Assembly: GCA_907165135.1 (NCBI GenBank)
Contig: CAJRAX010000006.1
Span: 1 to 57,957, forward strand
Origin: Oikopleura dioica
Taxonomy: Eukaryota; Chordata; Appendicularia; Copelata; Oikopleuridae
Length of the DNA: 57,957 nucleotides
Reading direction: 5' to 3'
A program made the position numbers and the translations under genes. Of the stretch, positions 47,710 to 57,957 are shown in pieces. The notes beneath the pieces were generated by a model. It saw only the letters and a program-made list of their open reading frames with translations. It searched no databases and had not been told where the DNA came from. The stretch's first letter is position 1. Each line of letters starts with the position of its first letter.

Positions 47710-48735
47710 ATGAATAGAGAAAATTTTCATGATAAAGATCAGGAAGATCATTTGACGAAGATCGAACTGCAATTTTCTGATGACATGGGATGCTACAGCA
47801 AAGACTTTCTGCGTGAGAATTTTCCCTACTTCAAGGCACTATTTGAATCTGGAATGAGCGATGCTTGGTAATTTTTACAATCTCGCGGTATATTTCAATT
47901 CTTCAGTAAGAACGAATATTCTCTCCCGATGAAGAGATCGGTTTTCGATGTGTTTCGTCAAAATGGCGAAGCGTTTCTGCAAGATCTTGCAGGAATAAAT
48001 GATGGTTCCGAAGGGTTTCCTGGTAGCATTAGAGATGCTATTCTATTCTTGCAGATTGATCATAAGCTGGTTAGTTATCCGTCAGGACAATTGTGTCAAC
48101 TGAAAGAGAAGATTGAGTCTTCGTGGTTTCACGCTGGTGGCGACCTGGAAGTCTTTCCAGTATCATTAGCGCGGGATTTCGTCAAACTTCGATATTTTCA
48201 TGATGAGATAATGAAAATAGGGACAGAAGAGAAAGAGAAGAACGAGTGGCGTAAGACGAAGATACCGGATATTATCCCTATTGTACCGAAGAAATACACC
48301 CAGATGCAATATATTCCCAATTGCAAATTTATTGCTTTCTTCCAGAAAGAAATGCTCGACAATTGCGAGGTGGAATCAATTTTGTTCGACGACGATATTG
48401 TCTACTGCTTGTGAGTAGCCCTGAAAAATACCTTTTTATCCCTTGTTTCTAGTGCCTTGGAAAAAGAGACAGATTTCAAAATAGCGGAATATGAAATTCA
48501 AGAGCGTCGAATCTCCGATTTTCTTGGCGATGAGGATAAGAATTCACAACTTATGCTTGAAGGAATCAGCCCGTCTTTCCCGCTTGTTTCCGTTAAATCA
48601 AAAGAGACAAACAGTTTTACCGTCACAGTCAAGTCCCCCTTCTCGCAGAAGAAAATTTTTATTCAAAATGGATTCCGAAGGAAAGGACCTTGGCGAAGAC
48701 TCTTTGACTTTTCTTTTGACATATTCTTTTCTTAG
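47710..48735 (+). CDS. BTB/POZ-like protein of unknown function
   Basis: Three exons (47710-~47867, ~47919-48411, ~48453-48735) with introns of about 40-50 nt. Near the N-terminus KIELQFSDDMGCYSKDFLRE followed by NFPYFKALFESGMSD has the pattern of a BTB domain start (surface strand, then a short helix carrying the YFxxLF motif). The next segment (FDVFRQNGEAFLQDLAGIN, IRDAILFLQIDHKLVSY) fits the rest of such a fold. No Kelch, MATH or zinc-finger domain follows; the remainder is a mixed charged region ending LFDFSFDIFFS. Possibly a divergent Cullin-3 adaptor, but this rests on pattern only. CTAAG precedes the start codon. Confidence 0.6.
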
Positions 48736-49201
48736 ATTTTGTAGTATTTTTAATTTCATCCTGACTTACTAAAACTGCCTTTGAAAGAACTACTGCTGTT
48801 AATCAGTCAACTTATCATAACCTGCTTCAGAAATGGCGACATTCCGGGTAAGCAAACAAGACTCTTCTATGATTTCTGATGGATCTTATTGAGGAACAAA
48901 CTATGAGGCTAAATTAGAGACAGCGCGCAACGGAAAAACCAAGATGCACGATTTTCACGCATGCTCCAAAGATGGCATTTCCCCGATAAACTACCTCTTT
49001 TTCAAAAAGTTGCGGGGGTCATGGCGTTTTGGGAAAATTGGTTTGGTCTTGCCACCAAGCGGGTCGACTTCGTTGGCTCGAAAGTGCTTCGGATATAAAC
49101 AGCCCGGCAGCGGAAAACGCCTCACTCCAGTCTTCGCCGAGATTTTAAAATCTCGCCAAAACCAGAGCCCTTGAGTTTTTGATTTTTGAAACCAATTTAT
49201 C
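48736..49201. other. Intergenic region upstream of alpha-tubulin
   Basis: 466 bp between two plus-strand genes. It includes a CTTCAG|AAATGG motif with a following GTAAGC donor at about 48827-48856, which could be an unrelated or leader exon. No protein could be built from it. Confidence 0.35.
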
Positions 49202-50775
49202 ATGCGGGAAGTTATCTCCATCCACGTCGGCCAGGTAAAGCGAAAACAGAGAGATAGAATTAATATTATTTTTCAATCGCTGACCTATTTTCAGGCCGGT
49301 TGCCAAATCGGCAACTCGTGCTGGGAGCTCTACTGCTTGGAGCACGGGATCAACCCCGACGGAACCGTTCCAGCAGGAATGAACAACGAGAACTTCTCGA
49401 CGTTCTTTTCCGAGACTGGAACCGGCCAATTCGTTCCTCGCTCCGTCTTCATGGACTTGGAGTCGTCCGTCATCGGCCAGATCCGCACTGGAACCTACAA
49501 GCAGCTCTTCCACCCGGAGCAGCTGATCACTGGCAAGGTAGCAGTTTTTTTATGATTCCGGACTAAAATCATTTTCAGGAAGATGCAGCGAACAACTACG
49601 CCCGTGGCCACTACACCATCGGCAAGGAGATCATCGACCGGGTCCTGGACCGAATCCGAAAGCTCTCGGATAACTGCACCGGTCTCCAGGGCTTCATGGT
49701 CTTCCACTCCTTTGGTGGCGGCACCGGAAGCGGTTTCACCTCGCTTCTGATGGAGCGACTTTCCGTCGACTACGGAAAGAAGGCGAAGTTCCAGTTCGCG
49801 GTCTACCCAGCTCCGCAGGTGTCGACTGCCGTGGTTGAGCCCTACAACTCGATCTTGACCACACATACGACTCTGGAGCACACCGACTGTGCGTTTATGG
49901 TCGACAATGAGGCCATCTACGATCTCTGTACGAAGAGGTAAGATTGTCAACGCCATTTTATTATCCAACCGAAAATCTTTAGACTCGGCGTAGAGCGACC
50001 ATCGTACAGCAACCTTAACCGAATTATCGCTCAGGTTGTCTCCTCGATCACCGCTTCGCTGCGATTCGAAGGATCGCTCAACGTGGATCTTAACGAGTTC
50101 CAAACGAACTTGGTGCCGTATCCACGAATCCACTTCCCGTTGGCGACCTACGCGCCGATCATTTCCGCCGAAAAAGCGTTCCACGAATCGCTTTCTGTAG
50201 CGGAATTGACCAACGCTTGCTTCGAGCCGGGCGGACAGCTGGTCAAATGCGACCCAAGAACTGGTAAATTTTTAAAAGAGAAAACTAATCCTAAAATTTT
50301 GTCTAGGCAAGTACATGTCGTGCTGCCTGCTCTACCGCGGCGACGTTGTACCCAAGGATGCCAACGCTGCGATCGCCGGCATCAAAGCTCGACGATCCGT
50401 CCAATTCGTCGACTGGTGCCCAACCGGCTTCAAGGTTGGCATCAACAACGAGGCACCCGCCGTCGTGCCGAACTCGGACCTCGCCAAGGTTCGACGAGCA
50501 CTCTGCATGCTCTCTAACACGACGGCGATCGCAGACGCCTGGTCGAGATTGAACCACAAGTTCGATCTCATGTACGCGAAGAGAGCCTTCGTCCACTGGT
50601 AAGAATACTCAAATATGCAAGAGCTAAAGTTACCTTCAGGTATGTCGGTGAAGGCATGGAGGAAGGCGAATTCTCCGAAGCCCGAGAGGATCTCGCAGCC
50701 TTGGAAAAGGATTACGAGGAAGTTGGAATGGACACCAACGACGCTGAGGGCGAAGAAGACGAAGAGGAATATTAA
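49202..50775 (+). CDS. TUBA: Alpha-tubulin, divergent isoform lacking the Lys40 loop
   Basis: GTP-binding subunit of microtubules. Six exons: 49202-49234, 49295-49536, 49579-49937, 49983-50263, 50307-50598 and 50640-50775. [19 protein letters not shown], the tubulin signature [30 protein letters not shown], and the C-terminal acidic tail ending EEDEEEY with the detyrosinable tyrosine are all present. The H1-S2 loop reads [18 protein letters not shown], so the acetylatable Lys40 and its glycine/aspartate-rich surroundings are missing. GC content is clearly higher than in neighbouring genes, typical for highly expressed genes. AATAAA lies about 30 nt after the stop. Confidence 0.96.
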
Positions 50776-50803
50776 ATTCATTTTTTGAAATAATAAGTTC
50801 AAG

Positions 50804-50810
50804 AAATAAA
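50804..50810 (+). terminator. Polyadenylation signal of the alpha-tubulin gene
   Basis: AAATAAA about 30 nt after the stop codon, giving a very short 3' UTR. Confidence 0.6.
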
Positions 50811-51049
50811 CCTCTTTTTCTTATCTTTTAGTTTGTAATTGATTTGATGCAGGTTATCCACAATAACATTGATTATAAAAACACCAGTAAATCACTCTCA
50901 ATAGCAGGCTAATCAAGAGCATATGGAAAACAAAGCAGCCTGCATTCTCTTATAAATACAAGAATAACCCGCTTGAAATTCATGAACCCTTAAAAATTCA
51001 AAACCCCCGCGCGCTTCCGCATCTTTTCCTTCACAAACTAATTGTAAAT

Positions 51050-54000
51050 ATGACAAGGAGAGCTTATTACCCGAAAATTCCGCAGGACGAAAAAGCAAAA
51101 TATGCAAAAATAAGATTAACGACGAAACAACGTTACGTTAAAAGAATTCTAGTGGCGTCTTTTTATTTTTTCTACATCCTTGTCGGCGCATACATTTTCA
51201 GCTTACTTGAGCATCCCCTGGAAAAGAGACTCTGTAATGAAGCGATTGAAGAAATTGAAATTCAGTAAGCATCAGTGTCCCTTTCACTATCAAATGTTCT
51301 TGAAGGATCGAAAATTACGAGAAAACGAAAGAGTATTTGACCAGAGAGCTTATTTTTCCAAATGCGACCCTCCCACCAGAACTGAACATTACAACAGCAA
51401 TATTTGATGTCTCGACTCTAGCCCCAAAAACGATCCTATCTACCCAAAACTTTACTGTCGCTGAAGCAACTGAAACTTATTCAATATCCCCGGCACCAGC
51501 GAGAATTCGACGGCAAGTAAATATTGATAGCATTCTGTTGGAGTACAGCTTCTGTACCCACAACGAAACGGGGGCAATCATCATGGAGCTTCCAGATGAT
51601 GATATGCTGATGATCTTGCGATCCTCCCACGAGGATTTTTTCTCTCACACAGTTTCTATTTCGGGGATCAACGAGGAGAACAAGGAATTCGAGAATGCTG
51701 ATGAATATAAAAGGTAAATTTGCAAGTTCAAATGATTACGATTCAATTTTAAATTTAAGTTTGTTTGGAGGACTAAAGACTTCTTCGATAACAACAGGAC
51801 TTCGATTTGTAAACGATTTCGCTCAATTAACGCTGAAATGGAGTGGCTCAACTGCGATATGTCTTGAAAGATTGATTCTCAAGCTTCCGAATGGGATGCA
51901 AGCCGATTTGATTGCAAAGGAGAAGAGAAACGCAAATTATATTTGGTTCAGTACTAAGTGCGATGATTTTATCGACAGGAAAGAGTTTGAAATATCAACG
52001 AACTGTCGTCAAACTTCAAACTACTTCTTTGATTACGAGTGGACGTCTTGGGCCGACTGGGGAAGCTGTTCAAGCTCATGTGGACTTGGCACCAGGCAAC
52101 GAAGTCGATCTTGTGGCCAAAAGAAGCAGAATTATAATGAATTTGCAGCTATTCCAAGCGAAAGATTCACCGTTTTGCCCGTTGATGAAGTCCGACTTTG
52201 CGCCAATCTTGAGGAGGACTACATCGAAAACCAGCCTTGTTTGAATTCAACCTGTCCGGTTATCACTGAATGGTCGAACTGGTCTGATTGTTCTGAGACT
52301 TGTGGTACTGGAGTTCTTTATCGCAATAGAAAGTGTGAAGTGTCTGGTGATGAATGTCTTGGTGGAGAATTTGAAGTAGAGAGTTGTGAAACAAATGAAA
52401 AGTGTGCGACTGCAGTGTCACCTGAAAATGTAACCATAGACAATATGACAGTGTCAACAGGATCTACTACAGTTTCTCCATCGACAGAGGAAGCTAGTGA
52501 CTGTGTTTGCGAAGAACCTGAAGTTAAAGAAATCATCAAAGAAGTCGATAAAGTTATAGAAGTTGAGTCCGAAGAATGTGAAGCATTGAAAAGACAGGGA
52601 CTTCCACCATGTGTTTATGAAATCATGCAGAACATGACGTATATAAACGGAAAAAGTAATCTTTTGTTCGACCAAAGTGCTACGGTAAGCGTATCTGATA
52701 ATTTACGGTTACTAGAATTTCAATAGTTCAGCTTCACTTTGGACAATGTCAGAATCCCCTATGCTCTTGATGGCAACGTGACTGACATGCTGATGGAAAT
52801 ATCGAGAAATCTAACCGTCGTTACCCAGAACTTGACTTTATTTAGTTACAACTTGACAGACCCAGTATTTGAAAATGTAACAATTGGTGAGACTCAAATT
52901 TGGGAATTCGGTTTGACAAGAGCGAATCTTGAGGCCAGAAGGCTTTCAGAATCAATTCTATCATCTGTCAGTGGGATTATAAGAGACGAAGTGGAGTTGC
53001 TTGTTGAGAGAGCAAATCTAACAGTTAATCAGTCAATAGAACTCATCGATGTGAAGCAAGGAGACCGGCTGTATACTATCGCCAAGCTTCAAAAAACACG
53101 AGATGATGTAGGAAACATAACGTGCGAGGTGGACAGTCTTTTTGAACGATTTGTAGTCGACTTTCTTGTTGACGAACCTAAGCGCATCAAGCATATTATT
53201 AACGATGTCAATTCAGTAATCGACGAGCTAGAAGAGGCAAAGAGTCAATCGATATATTTTATGAGAGCCTTATCGACTGAATTCAGTAGAAATCTCACTT
53301 CAGCTATAGAATCAGAAATGAGAATGGCGGAGGAACTGAAGCAAGTAGAACTCATTCTTATCAACAAAGAAAAGCTGGTTGAAGATCAATCGGAGAAGAT
53401 AGACACCTGTGGGGCCAATCTTGAAAGTACTCTTGAAAAATATTTGGATTGTCGGGTTCCAAAGAGGATGATGAACGGATCGATTTACGGAACAGACTCC
53501 TATCTTCAGCCGGAAAAGAAAATACACGATTCGCTCCAAAACTTCGTTCCTTCTTATGGCACTGAAAATGGAACATTCACTTGTCCGAATTTCTGGAATT
53601 ACAAAAACTCTCTTTTCTACGTTTTCAATACTATCGCCGTTTTGGGGAGCAAAGACATGGAGCCCTTCACAACATCGGGAAAGGTTTTCAAGGTTTTTTA
53701 TTCGCTTGTTGGCATCTGCGCTTTCCTGGCTTTATATTTCTCAATTTCTTCATTTGTTCTTGCGAAGGTTAATAATTACGCTGACAAGCTTGGGAAGAAT
53801 TATTCGTCTGATAAAAAGTATAGAATTCACGTTGGTTTTGTACTTTTTCTTATTTCATTTTGGGTTTGCTTTCTTGTGCTTATACCATCGAATGCTATTT
53901 CACAGGTGAAGTTTTTAGCGAATTCATCAGGTAACATTGAAAATTATTAGATCGAAGGGTGGTCCTTTGGCGATTCTGTGTATTATCTAATGTCATCATC

Positions 54001-54459
54001 CTTCTTCTCTGCAGGCACAGATACAGGAAGGGCGAGAATTCAATCTGTCACTATATTTATTTTCAAAATTCATCGCCTAGTAAGTCCCAAGCTTTCTGCA
54101 TGATAATTACCTTTTATCCATCTATCGAATAGTCATTATTATCTGGAACTTCATGAGCAATGCGAGTGTTTTCATCATCTTTCGATACCTGTTTTCGATT
54201 TCGCAGACTGTCGTTACAGGTTTTTTTGGTCTACTTGATTATTTATAGACAATTATTAGCACGAAAGCGTGAGTTTGAAGAAAGCATCAGACAAAAACAT
54301 ATCGTTGAAAGAAATGTTCATTCGAATGAAGTTGTAAAACACGTCCCTATCCCTAAACCAAGAAGACCGAGGAATGAGCTTCGAGAGGAAGAAATCACCG
54401 CGAGAAGAAATCAATATGGAAATCATCGAGTTCGTTATATGCACAATATTCATCTTTAA
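51050..54459 (+). CDS. K2P-like channel with a giant thrombospondin-repeat extracellular cap
   Basis: Six exons: 51050-51264, 51306-51713, 51760-52684, 52727-53905, 53951-54079 and 54133-54459. A basic N-terminus leads to M1 (ILVASFYFFYILVGAYIFSL) and LLEHPLEKR as in two-pore K+ channels. The extracellular loop then extends to about residue 800, with a RIRR site, many NxT/S sequons, two TSP1 repeats (WTSWADWGSCSSSCGLG at ~300, WSNWSDCSETCGTG at ~378) and long helices. The pore half follows: P1 NSLFYVFNTIAVLGSKDMEP, M2 TSGKVFKVFYSLVGICAFLA, M3 HVGFVLFLISFWVCFLVL, P2 EGWSFGDSVYYLMSSSFFSA plus GTD, then M4 and a basic tail. Spacing matches K2P pores residue for residue, but both GYG/GFG filters are replaced. 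Two one-base frame problems occur near 54018-54022 and in the T7 run at 54221-54227. Confidence 0.78.
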
Positions 54460-54538
54460 TAAACTCTTCTTACTAACTCCTAATATTTACTCTGCGCTTT
54501 GCTATTTGTTCTGATTTGTGTTTTTATTGAAAAAAGAG

Positions 54539-55055
54539 ATGGCTAGAGCCTGGATAAAAAAGAAAATTTTACTGTTACCGCTGCCAGTATGAACAATTTT
54601 CAACTGACTATCAGAAGTACGAAATTGATTGTAGATCTTGTGGGGAGAGATTGTTTGAAATTGAAGAAGAACGTGAATATCACGGTGATGGGCGGCTTTT
54701 TGGATATTATAAATGCATATGTGGGAGGTGGTGGGAAAGCGCTTATGCTCAACTTGCTATTTCATCAGTCCCCGCACTTCCTCAGCCTCAAAGGAACAAT
54801 TTTCATACGAGTTCACAACCACATGGAAATCCGACAACCACCAGAAGAACGAATATGCGTCATGACCGATATACTGAGCCTGTCTACACAAACCAGCCGC
54901 TATCTTATTCAACTTTTCCTTATTCATCCACAGTTTCAACAAGAACAGCTCGAAACAATGAAGAAGATTGCTCCTGTTGCCAGTGTCTTTTCTGTATATG
55001 CAAGTGCTTTTGCGGACTAATAGTTATTACTTTCATCACGAATATCATTAATTAG
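54539..55055 (+). CDS. 3CxxC zinc-finger membrane protein, RTP-like
   Basis: Contains CYRCQYEQFSTDYQKYEIDC, RSCGERLFEIEEE and GRLFGYYKCICGRWWESAYA, the pattern of the 3CxxC zinc module of receptor-transporting proteins and ZAR1. The C-terminus is cysteine-rich (EEDCSCCQCLFCICKCFCG) and runs into a hydrophobic segment LIVITFITNII, so it is probably tail-anchored like RTPs, which chaperone receptors to the cell surface. A Pro/Ser/Thr/Arg-rich linker lies between. The first codons (ATGGCTAGAGCCTGGATA) connect to the zinc module only if the A6 run at about 54557-54562 is one base shorter or two longer. Position beside an odd channel gene is suggestive but may be chance. Confidence 0.65.
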
Positions 55056-55659
55056 TTTTAGCTAAAATCACTGACCCGCCTAATTTTTAGATTACTGATC
55101 TGTCCAATAAACATAAATAACAATTACTTGCATGAAACACATTTTAATAGTTTGTTCTTTGCTTGGTATGTTTTCCGTATGTCCGGGTGCCCCCCCCCCC
55201 AATTATATTTTCTAGCAGCGTGGAGAAGCGCCTTTTTAGAAGCGCTTATGTAATCCGGAGCCAATTGCGGGTTCTCGGTGGTGTAAGTTGTACCTGCTGG
55301 CGCTGGCACCGTCGTAAATACTACTGTACCTAGCGAAGGTGTAGTATGGAGCGGTGCAGTACTATTACGATTCTAGTGCTGAGCGAAGTCGCTCCAGTAG
55401 GTGGAGTTGGAGCCAAATCGCATGGAACAAGACGTTCAATCCTTGCCCGGATTATCAATTTTTCCGAGAAAAATTAACAGCAATAAAGCCAAGCTCTAAA
55501 TCCACCTAAATAAGACCTAAAACCCCAAGAGAAAAAATTCGAAGCTCTTAGAGAATCAAGAAGCCTTCTAAACTGGAAATAACTGAGAGGCCATGGTAAA
55601 TTACCGTTTCTAAAAGAGTAGAACTCGTCTGAGAACATCAACTATTCCAATTTGGGAAG
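55056..55659. other. Intergenic region with a poly-C tract
   Basis: 604 bp with no supported gene. It contains an uninterrupted run of about a dozen C at 55190-55201. The only long frame, minus strand 55124-55309 (PQLAPDYISASKKALLHAAR), has no start context or partner exon and was not accepted. Confidence 0.4.
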
Positions 55660-57913
55660 ATGAAGAAGTTTTCTATATGTGGCTATATTCTAGTCACCTT
55701 GATAAATATTGCATGTTGTGAGAAAACCACAAATCCATACTTGCTCAAGGAATGTTAAAGAAATTAATATTTTAGTGTATCTTCAAAATACGTTAGGTGT
55801 AACAATTAAATTATCCCTGCTTTGTGTAAATATTTCTACCACTTATTGCATTAGGTGAGTATATTCAATCATAATGGAGAGCGGAAGAAAAATAGCCACA
55901 CTTAGCAAAGACGCTAACATTATTTTCACCATAACAAAAATTACTATCCAAAGGATTTCTAAAATGAACATAAGAATCAACGACAATCGTGCGTTTATAT
56001 TTCGTTAACACAACACAAGTTTCTTTATGATACGCAATCGAAATCGTCACCGAAATTCAACTTAGATGAATTTATTCAAGAGGACACACTATCTGGCTGG
56101 AGCAAGTGGACCGAGTGGTCGCAATGCTCGAAGCGTTGCGGCAGCGGGAGACGCATGCGTTATCGGACTTGCCGGACGAACCTCAAAGCTGCTTTCTCAA
56201 AATATTTAACTGGCGCAATTACCTTTCATCAATACCTAAAGGATCAGGTCGCACTCTAGCAATTATCTTAGTAGAAAACGCTCAAAACCAATATTTTCTA
56301 AAAAAGTGCAAACTATTATAAAAAAAAAGAACTAGAAAATGACGTTTTTTTGACCTTTGGTAAAGCGAACACCAACCTGCTTTGGCCAGCCTCTCGAATA
56401 CCTACCTTGCAACGTACACTCGTGTGGGTTGGCATGGAGCCAGTGGGAGTCCTGGTCTACCTGCTCAAAGACTTGTGGGTTTGGAGGTCAGCAGGCTCGT
56501 CTAAGATCATGCAAGCTCGAAAGTCCCAATTTCGGAGTAGCGAGTGGAGAATTTTCCGGAAATCTTGCGATGGAATTGTTTCTCAAGACATATTCAAAAT
56601 GCCAAGGAAATGGATTAGAAAGCCGAAAATGCTCTGTGAAAGTTTGTCCTGCTACGCATATCAAACAGAAAGCAGACTTATTGGAACGACTCAAGCCTAG
56701 AAGCGAGTCGTTTGAGCTCTCCAAGTCTGGATCCTTCGATTGGATGGACTTCTTGATGATCCAGACACTATCGAACGATATCAACTTTGATTTGTCAGCC
56801 GTTGTTGAGATCAACTTATCCGAAAAAGATAATCAATGGAGTGAGCATCTTCTCAACCTCTCTCAGCCCAGTTCACAAAAGCTCAATCTTTGTTACTCGG
56901 CCGTGTTTCTGTTGATGAAGATTATGTTGCACTTCTGATCAATTTCTCGAAAGATGAAGAAGGAAACGGTAAAAAGGCGCGAGTGCTGATAAGAGCGTCG
57001 GAAGAAGACTTGAAATGGAGACAAGCCGAGGTCGAAAATGGATTCAATATCAAGCTCCGCGAAAGCTTAGAAGCAAAAGGCTTCAAAGTTGGAGAAATTT
57101 CTGTAGATTCTGCAACGTCTACGCTCAATTTCTGCACGTTTTTCGGAGATTCGAAAAACGCGGAACCACAGTGCGAAAACGGCGGTTCGTGTTTCACTCG
57201 CAAAAGGGATGATCTGTCGCTGCCCGATCGAGTTTTACGGAGCTAAATGCCAGCATCAGCGATTCGCCCTCCCTTCGAAACCAGAATTTTTGACCGTCGT
57301 GGCAAATTTCAACGAAATCATCATCAAATGGCTGCCGATTTTCGAAGATTCAAGCAGCAATACAGTCATCGAAAGTTTGAAAGTGTCCATCGGAAGCGAT
57401 GTCTACAGTATTTCCGACTTTAATTCCAATCAGCTCAAGAAATCAATCGCTCCTGATACCGAAGTTGAACTAAAAATTCACGTTATCTACAAAAACGGAA
57501 TTATGGCTGAGTCTGAGGTTTACAACATTAGATCTGCTCCGGAACTTCAGAAGCCTGAGATTCTTGAGCGACTCTCAAATATTGTCAAAATGAAATTTGG
57601 TGACGACTCTCTTGTAGAAAGATATACAGTAATGCGCACATACAAAAAGAGGATTGGTAAAGACAGATACAGTGCGCCCATTTTCGAAGGTAGATCCGGA
57701 GAGATGAATGTTGTGCCCCAAATTGCATTTCCGAGTGGACGAGATGTTACTCTTGCGATTCAAGGCCAGACTGAATTCGGCTTGACTAACATCAAGGAAG
57801 TCACAATAAGAATAAAGCATGCAGCTCCTCTCTTTATTGCCGAAAAAATAAAAGTGGGAATCACTAAAGTGGAACTTTACTGGAAACAGGAAATGGACGA
57901 AGAAGATGCTTCC
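55660..57913 (+). CDS. Secreted or membrane protein with TSP1, EGF and FN3 domains, 5' part
   Basis: A signal peptide (MKKFSICGYILVTLINIACC) is encoded by exon 1 (55660-55753). After a 312-nt intron exon 2 starts at 56066 with TSP1 repeat GWSKWTEWSQCSKRCGSGRR. A second TSP1 (LAWSQWESWSTCSKTCGFGG) follows at about 56430, then a long alpha/beta region (57 kb) resembling a SEA-type module, an EGF domain (QCENGGSCFTR...CRCPIEFYGAKC at 57170-57255), and two or more FN3-like beta domains, continuing past the window through a GTGAGT donor at 57914. Frames change at 56850-56880 (a 26-nt GTGAGC...CTCAG segment would be an extraordinarily short intron) and at about 57200 inside the EGF, where one base fewer is needed. 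The exon 2-3 junction is unresolved. Likely an adhesion or receptor protein. Confidence 0.62.
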
Positions 57914-57957
57914 GTGAGTATGCTCAGCTAAGGTTACTTTCAAGCCAGGAAACTTTT

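Noticed and set aside
55124-55309. Minus-strand frame PQLAPDYISASKKALLHAAR with adjacent GGG run
   Set aside because: It crosses a poly-C tract, lacks a start context and partner exons; kept only as a note.

Overview
The window is from a very compact animal nuclear genome. The gene set is deuterostome-like: nucleophosmin with its C-terminal DNA-binding helices, a NONO/SFPQ protein, YAP, an RTP-like 3CxxC protein and a K2P-like channel. Most introns are only 37-50 nt, genes lie a few hundred bases apart, several same-strand neighbours begin right after an AG acceptor (as in spliced-leader operons), and a few introns only work as GA-AG or GG-AG. Together these point to a larvacean tunicate, most likely Oikopleura. 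This is inference from architecture; no species marker was searched.

Layout. 1-12.2 kb, minus strand: start of an RNA 5'-triphosphatase, ACAD8, and a giant gene for a ~2,770-residue protein with RGG, dsRBD, zinc fingers and an RS tail. 12.2-22.8 kb, plus strand: nucleophosmin, a NONO/SFPQ protein and YAP, interspersed with three short inverted-repeat transposons. 23.6-32.6 kb, minus: REV3L, PFKFB, COPG. 33.5-40.7 kb, minus: a dense array of LCLAT1, UBE2J2, a tail-less UBE2J2-like paralogue, an orphan Cys-rich/RGG protein and REXO4, probably including operon pairs. 41-47.5 kb, minus: two small coiled-coil genes, a repeat-rich stretch and two tandem GRB2-like adaptors. 47.7-57.96 kb, plus: a BTB-like protein, alpha-tubulin, a K2P-like channel with a huge thrombospondin-repeat ectodomain, an RTP-like protein and the start of a TSP1/EGF/FN3 surface protein.

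Most striking is the 51-54.5 kb gene: a K2P channel fold whose M1-P1 loop has grown to roughly 700 residues containing two TSP1 repeats, while both pore loops keep their length but lose the K+ selectivity signature. It is followed by a receptor-transporter-like protein and another TSP1 protein, so this end of the window is rich in membrane and surface biology.

Several genes need one base added or removed to stay in frame. Six of these sites are A5 runs (sense strand) where A6 would restore a conserved or coherent protein. I read these as probable homopolymer undercalls, not as biology. Exon coordinates were deduced by eye from splice signals, frame and remembered family sequence; they have not been aligned to transcripts.
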